A stretch of DNA of 64,000 bases from assembly GCF_004361855.1 (NCBI RefSeq), contig NZ_SNWQ01000017.1:1-64000 (forward strand), in the 5' to 3' direction. Made by a program: the position numbers and the translations under genes. Under the pieces are notes generated by a model. That model was not told the DNA's origin. It ran no database searches and saw only the letters and a list, made by a program, of their open reading frames with translations. The stretch is from Kribbella caucasensis (lineage in GTDB: Bacteria > Actinomycetota > Actinomycetes > Propionibacteriales > Kribbellaceae). Positions 1 through 9,697 of this stretch are shown piece by piece. Position 1 is the stretch's first letter; each line of letters starts with the position of its first letter.

Positions 1-423
1 CGCGGTCGCGGTCACGATCCACGGAAACGGTGCCCCGGTGATCGGGTTGTGCCGCCGCTCGGTCCGGAACACGTGCGCCTTCTCCTGGGCCACCCCGATG
101 AACACCACCTGGTCGGTGCCGGTGAAGCCGGCCAGGTACTCGTGCATCACGTCGTCCTTGCGCTGCCCCTTGGTGAAGTGGACCAGCGGCACATCATGGG
201 CCGCGGCATAGTCATAGATGCCGGCCACGAACTGCTTCGACATCGGCGCGACCAGCGCGGTCGAGGCGATCGGTTGCCCGCGATGCCGCATCAGGTAGCC
301 GGCCACCTGCCCGGTGCGCTGCAACTCCGGCACGAACACATTCAGATACATCCGGTCGATGCACTCGACCTCGAACCGCACATGCTCGGCCAGCACATCA
401 GAAACCGTGCGAGGTACTGTCAT
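1..423 (-). CDS. Conserved hypothetical protein, 3' end beyond window
   Basis: An open frame starts at an ATG at 423 and runs without a stop for 141 codons to the left edge, so the C-terminus is missing. The product begins MTVPRTVSDVLAEH and contains the segments ECIDRMYLNV, APMSKQFVAG and HFTKGQRKDD. I recall a family with this start and a KGQRKDD stretch that recurs in actinobacterial genomes without assigned function, but I cannot name a domain. There is no signal peptide or membrane segment. It lies about 160 bp from a foldback mobile element, so it may be carried by, or be neighbour to, mobile DNA. Function unknown. Confidence 0.6.
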   Translation of the reverse strand, partial: MTVPRTVSDVLAEHVRFEVECIDRMYLNVFVPELQRTGQVAGYLMRHRGQPIASTALVAPMSKQFVAGIYDYAAAHDVPLVHFTKGQRKDDVMHEYLAGFTGTDQVVFIGVAQEKAHVFRTERRHNPITGAPFPWIVTATA

Positions 424-486
424 AACAAGCTCCGGTCGTCGGGCCGGCCCACCGGGCCACACCACCGCCATCGAGCGGATCAACGA

Positions 487-506
487 CGAGGACCCCAGGG
501 TCCTCG
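487..506. promoter_or_regulatory. Perfect palindrome upstream of the leftmost gene
   Basis: CGAGGACCC is followed after two bases by its exact reverse complement GGGTCCTCG. It sits about 64 bp upstream of the gene starting at 423 on the minus strand. It could be an operator or a structured leader; no regulator is recognised. Confidence 0.35.
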
Positions 507-581
507 ACTGACCCACGACCGGAGCCTACGAGCCCGGGCCACCCACGGACATGCCTCGGCGGGCTGGGGCGAAGCCCCGTT

Positions 582-748
582 AGGGCCTGTCTGACGGTTC
601 CCTGCGTGCTGCGCGGCACTCGGCACGGCATCTCGCCGCACTGGAGCAAAGGCCACGATGAACACCGCATCGAGGCCTTCACTCCAGCACACCGAGCTAC
701 CGCACCGAGCACCTGCTCGCGACTGCAGGGAACCGTCAGACAGGCCCT
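582..748. mobile_element. 167-bp foldback/MITE-like element, copy 1
   Basis: Perfect 24-bp terminal inverted repeats lie at 582-605 and 725-748 and begin AGGGCCTGTCTGACGG. Inside them, 40-bp arms at 615-654 and 674-713 pair with 28 identities, so almost the whole element folds back on itself around a loop of about 19 bases. A second copy of exactly the same length lies at 41875-42041. There is no transposase gene, so it must move in trans if it is mobile; the termini resemble those of IS5-type elements as I remember them. The bases just outside are TT on the left and TG on the right, with no clear target duplication. Confidence 0.8.
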
Positions 749-781
749 TGGCGAGCGGTACGTCGGACGGCCCGCGCCAGG

Positions 782-825
782 CTCGACATTTTCGAAATGT
801 CGAGAAGTTCCGGCAGCCTCCGACC
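782..825 (+). promoter_or_regulatory. Palindrome and ECF42-like promoter of the YCII gene
   Basis: CTCGACATTT (782-791) and AAATGTCGAG (795-804) form a perfect 10-bp inverted repeat around TCG. Its right half contains TGTCGA (798-803), followed after 17 bp by CGACC (821-825). As I recall, ECF42 sigma factors, which control DGPF/YCII proteins, read TGTCGA at -35 and CGA(T/C)C at -10. The match in sequence and spacing is seen; the promoter assignment is inferred. No ECF42 gene is adjacent here. Confidence 0.55.
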
Positions 826-863
826 TCTGCTGCGAGGATCCATTCGAACGAGAGGAACCGGTC

Positions 864-1247
864 ATGAAGTACCTGTTGTTGATTCACAGCAACCCCGAGA
901 CCTGGGGGCACCCGTCGTTCCTGCACACCAAGGCGGGGAAGGCGCTGCCCGAGTCGGCGCGGCAGGCGCTGTCCGACCAGTTGGAGAAGCTGCTCGCCGA
1001 GCTGGCCGAGAACGGCGAGCTGGTGGTGGCGGAACCGCTCGACGCCCCGGAGAAGACCAAGGTGGTCCGGATCCGCAAGGGCGTCCGGGCGACCACCGAC
1101 GGTCCGTATTCCGAGGCGAAGGAGCAGCTCGCCGGCGTCTTCATCGTCGACGTGGCCACCCCGGAACGCGCCGAGGAGATCGCCGCCCGCATCCCCGAAG
1201 CCCAGTTCGTCGGCGTCGAGCTGAGGCCGATCTCGGTCTTCGACTAG
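864..1247 (+). CDS. YCII/DGPF-domain protein
   Basis: This is a 127-residue protein of the YCII-related (DGPF) family, small ferredoxin-like-fold proteins of uncertain biochemical role that are usually co-inherited with ECF42 sigma factors. It starts MKYLLLIHSNPE, carries the signature region TTDGPYSEAKEQLAGVFIVD near residues 74-93, and ends in the family-typical strand ELRPISVFD. The ATG at 864 is chosen because AGAGGA lies 8 bp upstream and the family start MKYLLLI is reproduced. Longer in-frame starts run back into the foldback element. The gene stands alone, with an ECF42-like promoter upstream and a hairpin downstream. Confidence 0.85.
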   Translation: MKYLLLIHSNPETWGHPSFLHTKAGKALPESARQALSDQLEKLLAELAENGELVVAEPLDAPEKTKVVRIRKGVRATTDGPYSEAKEQLAGVFIVDVATPERAEEIAARIPEAQFVGVELRPISVFD

Positions 1248-1254
1248 TGAATGC

Positions 1255-1345
1255 CGGACCGCCAGCCCATCACAATCGACGATCCCGGCCCTGCCGCACG
1301 CTCAGCGGCAGCCCGCTCAACCCCGATTGATGTGCTGGCGGTCCG
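1255..1345. terminator. Large inverted repeat between convergent genes
   Basis: Arms at 1255-1278 and 1324-1345 (CGGACCGCCAGC... against ...GCTGGCGGTCCG) pair with small bulges. A second hairpin, CTGCCGC/GCGGCAG (1291-1297, 1305-1311), is nested inside. It lies between two convergent stops and probably acts as a two-way terminator, though there is no T-run. Confidence 0.6.
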
Positions 1346-1346
1346 C

Positions 1347-2405
1347 CTAACTCACCAGCCGAGCATGGTTGGCCTTGGTCGCCAAGGCGGGGTCGAGGGT
1401 GCCGAGGGCTAGCCAGGTGGCGCCGCCGACGCCGTTGTGGGCGGTGAGGACCTCGCCGGGGAAGTGCTGGTGGATGTTTTCGCGGAGCAGCCGGCCGACC
1501 GGCGAGGATTCACCCGCGACACTTCCCGCGAGCACCAATGGGCCGTTGTCCGACGTTGTCCGGAGCCCGCCGACCGTCTCTGTGAGCAACTCGGCTGCGC
1601 GTTTCACCAGCGCCTGCGCGGTCTCGTCGTCCTGGTCGTACGCCGCCACGACGGTGCGGGCCAGTTCGGCCAACAGGACCGGTGGGCGCGAGTTCACCGT
1701 GCGAATCAGGTCGTCACGGAGCCGGTCGTACCCCTCACGTTCGGCGACACCGTGCTCGTCGTAGTCCGGCAGCACCTGCTGGATCACCGCTTCACCGAGC
1801 GCTCCGATCGGCTCCCCGAGATCCAGGGTGCGCAGCAGACTGCGCATCGCCTCACGGCCGAGCCAGAACCCCGAACCGTCGTCGCCGAGCAGCCAGCCGT
1901 GCCCGCCGGAAGTCCGGACCAATCGGTGGTCGCGGACCAGGCCGGCGTTGCTTCCGGTCCCCGCTATCAGGACGGCACCGTCCGGTTCCGGCGTTCCGGA
2001 GGCGAAGGCGACCTCCAGGTCGCCGATGTAGTCGGGTTCGCAGACCAGGCCGGCGCCGTTCCAGGCCGCGTCGAACTGGGCCCGCACGTCCGGCTTGGAC
2101 AGCGCCGAACCGCCGGCCGCGCCGATCACGGCGGCCTTCACCATCGTCGGGTCGAGCGGCGGCGTCCCGGACTCCAGACCGGCGAGCGCTTGCCTGAGTG
2201 CCGTGCCGAAGTTCGCCGCGGCACTCGCCGGATGGCTGGTCGGATTTCCGCCGGCAGCGGCTCCGCGGCCTACTACCTTGCCGTCGTGGTCCGCGATCAT
2301 GATCCGGGTGGAGGTGCCGCCGAGATCGCCGCCCAGGACCAGTGCGGTCGCCGGTATTACGACCACTGATTCCCGTGGTTCCTGGAGCGAGGGTTCGTGC
2401 GACAT
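1347..2405 (-). CDS. N-acetylglucosamine kinase (BadF/BadG family)
   Basis: A 352-residue sugar kinase of the BadF/BadG/BcrA/BcrD ATPase fold, the family of eukaryotic-type N-acetylglucosamine kinase. The phosphate-1 loop GGDLGGTSTRI is near residue 24, and further ATPase motifs include AGTGSNAG and SGGHGWLLGDDGSGFWLG. It probably phosphorylates the amino sugar imported by the divergent transporter. The start at 2405 is preferred over a longer frame (to 2549) because GGAG precedes it and the extra 48 residues look like untranslated leader. It shares a 209-bp divergent promoter region with the SIS gene. Substrate is inferred from context. Confidence 0.75.
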   Translation of the reverse strand: MSHEPSLQEPRESVVVIPATALVLGGDLGGTSTRIMIADHDGKVVGRGAAAGGNPTSHPASAAANFGTALRQALAGLESGTPPLDPTMVKAAVIGAAGGSALSKPDVRAQFDAAWNGAGLVCEPDYIGDLEVAFASGTPEPDGAVLIAGTGSNAGLVRDHRLVRTSGGHGWLLGDDGSGFWLGREAMRSLLRTLDLGEPIGALGEAVIQQVLPDYDEHGVAEREGYDRLRDDLIRTVNSRPPVLLAELARTVVAAYDQDDETAQALVKRAAELLTETVGGLRTTSDNGPLVLAGSVAGESSPVGRLLRENIHQHFPGEVLTAHNGVGGATWLALGTLDPALATKANHARLVS

Positions 2406-2614
2406 AGGCGATGCTCCAAACTGCTCAGAGTTGTCCAGTTTCGAACAGCCACGGACAAGGTCACGCAACGGTCCCGATCTGGGCGAGAGAGTGAGATGAG
2501 CCTTGACTTTAGCTGCCAGGTGAGAAAAGTTCTGTCCAGCAAACCGCAAACTTGCGCAGTTGTCGGCACCAGGAGTGTCGCGCCGAACACATTAGTCGAG
2601 GGGTGGGGCCTCAG
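2406..2614. promoter_or_regulatory. Divergent control region of kinase and transporter operon
   Basis: Both transcription units start from this interval. It contains TTGTCC (2431-2436) and its complement GGACAA (2453-2458) as an inverted pair, another TGTCCAG near 2533, and a possible -35 TTGACT (2503-2508). No DasR-type ACTGGTCTAGACC site is visible, so the regulator is unknown. Confidence 0.35.
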
Positions 2615-3412
2615 ATGGCCAGCACGGCAGAGGGCAGCACGAGCGTCAACAAGGGGATTGGCGCCTTGAGTGCGCAGTCCTATGTTCAAGCGCTCACGCC
2701 GATCATGTCTGCTGTCACCGAGCAGATCGACGGCCCGATCCAGCAGGCCGCGGACCTGATGGCCGCCTCGCTGCGCGCCGACGGCGTCATCCAGGCCTTC
2801 GGCTCCGGTCACTCCGAGGCGCTCGCGATGGAGATCGCCGGCCGGGCCGGCGGCCTGATCGCGACCAACCGGATCGCGCTGCGCGACCTGGTGCTGCTCG
2901 GCGGCGAATCACCCGAGCTGCTCCGTGGTGGCGAGCTCGAGCGCGACCCGTCGTACTCCCGCAAGCTCTACGAACTGTCGGCCGCACGACCGGGCGACCT
3001 GTTCGTGATCGCCTCCAACTCCGGCGTGAACGGCTCCATCGTCGAGCTCGCAGGAGTGGTGAAGGAGAAGGGCCACCCCCTGATCGCGATCACCTCGCTG
3101 CAGCACACCAGCGGGGTGGAGTCGCGGCACCCGTCCGGCAAGAAGCTGATCGACTTCGCCGACGTGGTGCTGGACAACCACGCTCCGTACGGCGACTCCG
3201 TGCTCGACCTGCCAACTGGTGGCAAGGTTTGCGCCGTGTCGTCCATCACCGCCGCGCTGATTGCGCAGATGCTGGTCGCTGAGGTACTGCGCCGGCTGAC
3301 CGAGGCCGGTGAGACCCCACCGGTCTACCTGTCCGCGAACATCCCGGGCGGCGACGACCACAACCACGCCCTTGAAGCACAGTACGCCGGCCGGATCCGT
3401 CGTACTGCCTGA
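2615..3412 (+). CDS. SIS-domain phosphosugar-binding protein
   Basis: A 265-residue single SIS-domain protein (COG4821 type). These bind phosphosugars and act as isomerases, aldolase-like enzymes or sensors. The phosphosugar loop is AFGSGHSEALAMEI and a second SIS segment is FVIASNSGVNGSIVELA; the C-terminus GGDDHNHALEAQY is typical of the group. The ATG at 2615 has GAGGGGTGGGG about 7 bp upstream. It is the first gene of an operon with the NgcEFG-like transporter, and lies opposite an amino-sugar kinase. A likely role is handling or sensing the imported sugar phosphate, such as an etherase-like or isomerase step; the exact reaction is unknown. Confidence 0.7.
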   Translation: MASTAEGSTSVNKGIGALSAQSYVQALTPIMSAVTEQIDGPIQQAADLMAASLRADGVIQAFGSGHSEALAMEIAGRAGGLIATNRIALRDLVLLGGESPELLRGGELERDPSYSRKLYELSAARPGDLFVIASNSGVNGSIVELAGVVKEKGHPLIAITSLQHTSGVESRHPSGKKLIDFADVVLDNHAPYGDSVLDLPTGGKVCAVSSITAALIAQMLVAEVLRRLTEAGETPPVYLSANIPGGDDHNHALEAQYAGRIRRTA

Positions 3413-3434
3413 AACACTCTCGGAAGGCGGGACC

Positions 3435-4850
3435 ATGACCACACCCAACAACCTGTCGCGGCGGCTTTTCCTCCAGCGCGCGGCGGTCGGCACCTTGCTG
3501 GCCACGGGTGGCAGTACGCTCGCGGCCTGCGCGAGCGGCGGCGGTGACGACAGCGGCGGCGGTGGCGGCGCCGAGAAAACCTCGGAAAACCCGTTCGGCG
3601 TCAAGGCGGCCGACCCGTTGGACGTCGTCATCTTCAAGGGCGGCTACGGCGACGACTACGCCAAGGCCCACGAGGAGCTCTACAAGAAGAAGTTCCCCGA
3701 GACGACCGTCAAGCACGCCGGTATCACCGACATCACGCCGCAGCTGCAGCCGCGGTTCAACGGTGGCAACCCGCCGGACGTGATCGACAACTCCGGTGCC
3801 TCGGCGCTGCCGTCGTCGACGCTGGCCACGAGCGGTCAGCTCGCTGACCTGACCCAGCTGTTCGACGCCGCCTCGATCGACGACGCAAGCAAGAAGGTCC
3901 GCGACACGATCGAGCCGATCACCCTGGAGGCGGCCCAGCTGAGCGGCAAGCCGCTGCTGCTCAACTACGTCCTGACCGTCTACGCGATCTGGTACAACAA
4001 GCCGCTGTTCGCCAAGAACGGCTGGGAGCCGGCGAAGACCTGGCAGGAGTTCCTCGACCTGTGCGAGACGATCAAGAAGGCGGGCATCGCACCGATGGCC
4101 CACCAGGGCAAGCACCCGTACTACATCGGCCAGGTGCATATGGACATGGCCGTCAAGCACGGTGGCCACGACGTCATCAAGGCGATCGACCAACTCGAGC
4201 CGAACGCGTGGAAGCACGAGTCGATCAAGGCCGCCGCCGAGGCGATCCTGGAGATCAAGGGCAAGGGCTACTTCATGCAGGGCACCGAGGGTCTGGACCA
4301 CATCCAGTCCCAGACCGCCTGGAACCAGGGCAAGGCGGCGTTCATCCCGTCCGGCTCGTGGCTGGAGAACGAGCAGAAGCCGGTCGCGCCCGCGGACTTC
4401 GAGACCACCGCGGCCTACACTCCGCTGCTGGACGGCTCGAAGCTGCCGGTCGACTGCACCGAGATCGCCGCCGGTGAGCCCTTCATCGTGCCGGAGCAGG
4501 CGAAGAACAAGGCCGGTGGCCTGGAGTACATGCGGATCATGCTGTCGAAGGAGGCGGCCGGCAAGTTCACCGAGCTGACCGGTTCCCCGACCGTGGTCAA
4601 GGGTGCCGGCGAGGGGCTCAAGCTCAGCCCGGGCGCGTCGTCCTCGAGCGCGCTGCTGAAGTCCGGTGGCGACAACAACTGGACGACGTACTTCGCCGCG
4701 TGGTACTCGACGATGGACAAGCCGATCCGTAGCGTGTGGGGAGAGCTTGCCGCCGCCCGCATCACGGCCGACGAGTTCTGCAACCGTGCCCAGAAGATCG
4801 CCGACGACACGGCCAAGGACCCGAAGACGGTCAAGCAGACCCGCAGCTGA
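3435..4850 (+). CDS. ngcE: NgcE-like sugar-binding lipoprotein of ABC importer
   Basis: A 471-residue family-1 extracellular solute-binding protein. The N-terminus has a twin-arginine signal (SRRLFLQR, residues 8-15) and a lipobox LAAC with the lipidated Cys32, so it should be exported folded and anchored to the outer face of the membrane. A linker rich in Gly and Ser follows. The pattern NPFGVKAADPLDVVIFKGGY resembles NgcE, the N-acetylglucosamine/chitobiose-binding protein of streptomycetes. The permease genes follow in order, 35 bp downstream. No ATPase gene is present; such importers normally borrow MsiK. A paralogue lies at 8302. Ligand assignment rests on similarity recalled and on the neighbouring kinase. 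Confidence 0.8.
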   Translation: MTTPNNLSRRLFLQRAAVGTLLATGGSTLAACASGGGDDSGGGGGAEKTSENPFGVKAADPLDVVIFKGGYGDDYAKAHEELYKKKFPETTVKHAGITDITPQLQPRFNGGNPPDVIDNSGASALPSSTLATSGQLADLTQLFDAASIDDASKKVRDTIEPITLEAAQLSGKPLLLNYVLTVYAIWYNKPLFAKNGWEPAKTWQEFLDLCETIKKAGIAPMAHQGKHPYYIGQVHMDMAVKHGGHDVIKAIDQLEPNAWKHESIKAAAEAILEIKGKGYFMQGTEGLDHIQSQTAWNQGKAAFIPSGSWLENEQKPVAPADFETTAAYTPLLDGSKLPVDCTEIAAGEPFIVPEQAKNKAGGLEYMRIMLSKEAAGKFTELTGSPTVVKGAGEGLKLSPGASSSSALLKSGGDNNWTTYFAAWYSTMDKPIRSVWGELAAARITADEFCNRAQKIADDTAKDPKTVKQTRS

Positions 4851-4885
4851 GCTGATCCTCCGCCCCCCTGCTCTGAAGGAGAGAG

Positions 4886-5797
4886 ATGCGGCACGGCAGT
4901 TACCGGTTCGTCGCGAGTTTCCTCGCGATTCCACTGGCGTTGTATGCGATCTTCGTGATCTCCCCGTTCGTCCAGGCGTTCTACTACTCGCTGACCGACT
5001 GGACCGGGATCTCACCGGAGTTCAACTTCGTGGGTTTCGACAACTTCCAGACCCTCGCTCGCGACGCGGTGTTTCGCCAGGCACTCGGGCACAACCTGAT
5101 CCTGCTGATCGGGCTGCCGCTGATCACGATCTTCCTCGCCCTGGTGTTCGCCTACCTGCTCAACGTGGGTGGGCGGGCGAACGCCGCGGGCGTGCAGGGG
5201 GTCCGGGGCAACGGCTTCTACAAGCTGGCGTTCTTCCTGCCCCAGGTGCTGTCGGTCCCGGTCATCGCGGTCATCTGGGCGACGGTGATGACCTCGACCG
5301 ACACCGGCCTGCTCAACTCCTTCACGAAGGCGATCGGCCTGGGTACGTCGGAGTACCTGGCCGACCCCAACATCGCGCTGTACTGCGTGATGTGGGTGCT
5401 GATCTGGGGCAGCGTCGGGTTCTACCTGGTGCTGTTCAACGCGGCCATGTCCGGGATCCCGAAGGACATCTTCGAGGCCGCCATCATCGATGGTGCGGGC
5501 CGGTTCGCGACGTTCTACCGGATCACCCTGCCGCTGCTGTGGGACACCATCCAGACCTCCTGGGTGTACCTGGCCATCCTGGCGCTGGACGCGTATGCGT
5601 TGGTCGCGGTGATGACCGCGGGACCGGGCGGACCCGACAACTCCACCCAGGTGATGGGTCTGCAGATCGCGGACAACGGCTTCCAGTACGGCCGGGCCGG
5701 CTACGCCTCGGCGATGGGTGTGGTGCTGTTCTTCCTGACGCTGATCATCGCCGCTGTCATGCTCCGGGCCACCCGCCGCGACCGGATCGAATACTGA
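4886..5797 (+). CDS. ngcF: NgcF-like ABC sugar permease
   Basis: A 303-residue inner-membrane permease of the binding-protein-dependent (MalF-like) type with about six membrane spans. The cytoplasmic EAA loop that contacts the ATPase reads EAAIIDGAG near residues 194-202. It starts at an ATG preceded by AAGGAGAGAG. It is the second transporter gene of the operon, between the binding protein and the second permease. Confidence 0.85.
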   Translation: MRHGSYRFVASFLAIPLALYAIFVISPFVQAFYYSLTDWTGISPEFNFVGFDNFQTLARDAVFRQALGHNLILLIGLPLITIFLALVFAYLLNVGGRANAAGVQGVRGNGFYKLAFFLPQVLSVPVIAVIWATVMTSTDTGLLNSFTKAIGLGTSEYLADPNIALYCVMWVLIWGSVGFYLVLFNAAMSGIPKDIFEAAIIDGAGRFATFYRITLPLLWDTIQTSWVYLAILALDAYALVAVMTAGPGGPDNSTQVMGLQIADNGFQYGRAGYASAMGVVLFFLTLIIAAVMLRATRRDRIEY

Positions 5798-5807
5798 GGG
5801 GCCGGAA

Positions 5808-8247
<2,440 letters not shown>

Positions 8248-8251
8248 TCGG

Positions 8252-8279
8252 ATTCCTTCCCCACCCCACCGCCCCGGTC
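8252..8279 (-). repeat. 28-bp G-rich dispersed repeat, copy A
   Basis: Read on the minus strand this matches GACCGGGGYGGTGGGGYGGGGAAGGAAT exactly (shown split: GACCGGGGCGGTGGGG, then TGGGGAAGGAAT). It fills most of the gap between the argG stop and the next gene. Other copies are at 23322, 24423 and 38998. The closely spaced G runs could form a quadruplex in single-stranded DNA or RNA. Confidence 0.85.
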
Positions 8280-8301
8280 GAGTTCCGCTAGCCTGCGGAA
8301 G

Positions 8302-9651
8302 GTGCTCAGACGAAGGACTGTCCTGCAGGGCGCTCTTGCGGGCGCCCTGTTGACCGGTTGCTCCTCCGGAGGGTCGACGAAGCCGACTGCTTCCCCTGCG
8401 GACAACCCGTTCGCGGTGGGTGGGGATACGCCGCTGGAAGTCGTGGTGTCCGAGGAGTACGGCGGGTTCGCGGCAGCGCCGTACAGGAAGAAGTATGCGC
8501 AGGCGGTGGTCACGGTGACGCCGACCAAGCAGCTCAGGGACCTACTGCAGTCGCGGTTCGCAGCGGGGAGTCCGCCGGATGTGGTGCTGAGTACGGGGGA
8601 CAAGGCGCTGACCGTGAGCCGGTTGGTCGCGGACGGCCAGCTGGCCGATCTGCAGAAGCTCCTGGATGCGCCGTCGTGGGACAATCAGGGCGTGCCGGTC
8701 AAGGACTTGGTGCTGCCGGGGATGCTCGACGCGGGGCGGTACGAGGGCAAGCAGTACGCGCTGAACTACGTGGTGAACGTCTACGGGCTCTGGTACTCGG
8801 CGCAGCTCTTCCAGAAACACGGCTGGGACGTGCCGCGGACGTGGCCCGAGCTACTGGCGCTTGGTGCCGAAATGAAGGCCGCGGGCGTAGGGCCGTTCAC
8901 GTACGCCGGAGTGCACCCGTACTACGTGCTCGAGGCTGTACTGACCCTTGCGGCCAAGGCCGGCGGGCACGATGTCGTCAAGCGGATCGACAACCTCGAA
9001 GCCGGCGCCTGGAAGGACCAGAGCATGGTCCGGGCGATCACGGCGTTCGCGGAGCTGACCAAGCGCGGGCTGATCGCGCAGGGGAGTCAGCAGATGGACC
9101 ACATCGGTTCGCAGACCCGGCTGATGACGTCGAAGGCCGGCCTGCTCCCGTGCGGGAACTGGCTGGAGAACGAGATGAAGGCCGTCACCCCGCAGAACTT
9201 CGGTCTGACCATGTTCGGCGTGCCACCGCTGGACGGGTCGTCCGCGATGCCGAAGGGCGTGCATGTGGCTCCGACCGCGCCGTTGCTGGTCGCCGCGAAG
9301 GCGAAGAACCAGCCGGGCGGGCTCGACTACCTCCGCGCGATGCTGTCCAAGGAGGTCGCCGCCCAGGTGACGAGCCAGACCAGCCAGCTGACCGTCGTAC
9401 GGGGTGCCGCGGACGGCCTGGAGATCAGTACGGCGCTGCGCTCGGCCCGGGATCTCCTCACAGCCGCCGGGGATCAGGCGATCACCTGGTACTTCGACAC
9501 GTGGTACGCCGAGTTCGCGAAGACCGCCGGCGAGATCACCGGGCAATGCCTGGCGGGCGCCTTCCGGCCGGACGAGTGGGCGGCCCGGATCCAGGCGGCC
9601 GCCGACCAGGTCAAGCAGGACAAGACCATCACGAAGTATCACCGCGACTGA
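8302..9651 (+). CDS. Second NgcE-like sugar-binding lipoprotein (orphan)
   Basis: A 449-residue extracellular solute-binding lipoprotein, paralogous to the product of the gene at 3435: both share a run near NPFAVGG/NPFGVKA, HPYY, LEAGAWK/LEPNAWK and an NWLENE/SWLENE segment. The signal peptide is short, with LLTGC and the lipidated Cys20, and there is no clear twin-arginine motif beyond RRRT. The GTG at 8302 opens the frame only 54 bp after argG. No permease follows, so it may feed the NgcFG-like channel or work with a distant one. It may also bind a different ligand and sense it. Confidence 0.75.
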   Translation: MLRRRTVLQGALAGALLTGCSSGGSTKPTASPADNPFAVGGDTPLEVVVSEEYGGFAAAPYRKKYAQAVVTVTPTKQLRDLLQSRFAAGSPPDVVLSTGDKALTVSRLVADGQLADLQKLLDAPSWDNQGVPVKDLVLPGMLDAGRYEGKQYALNYVVNVYGLWYSAQLFQKHGWDVPRTWPELLALGAEMKAAGVGPFTYAGVHPYYVLEAVLTLAAKAGGHDVVKRIDNLEAGAWKDQSMVRAITAFAELTKRGLIAQGSQQMDHIGSQTRLMTSKAGLLPCGNWLENEMKAVTPQNFGLTMFGVPPLDGSSAMPKGVHVAPTAPLLVAAKAKNQPGGLDYLRAMLSKEVAAQVTSQTSQLTVVRGAADGLEISTALRSARDLLTAAGDQAITWYFDTWYAEFAKTAGEITGQCLAGAFRPDEWAARIQAAADQVKQDKTITKYHRD

Positions 9652-9660
9652 CCTCCTGGA

Positions 9661-9679
9661 TAAGGTTAGGGCAACCTAA
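9661..9679 (+). promoter_or_regulatory. IdeR/DmdR-type iron box
   Basis: TAAGGTTAGGGCAACCTAA matches the 19-bp iron-box consensus TTAGGTTAGSCTAACCTAA at 16 positions. A TAGCCT hexamer (9681-9686) directly downstream could be the -10. The siderophore-binding protein gene starts 18 bp after the box, so iron repression of that gene is expected. Confidence 0.85.
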
Positions 9680-9697
9680 CTAGCCTGTGAGGTCTCA

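Noticed and set aside
932-942. GGCGGGGAAGG inside the YCII gene as a further 28-bp repeat
   Set aside because: Only 11 bases match and they encode a normal part of the protein; a similar short match near 40290 was rejected for the same reason.
2406-2614. A DasR site controlling the NgcEFG-like operon
   Set aside because: No ACTGGTCTAGACC-like sequence is present in the divergent region or before the binding-protein gene.
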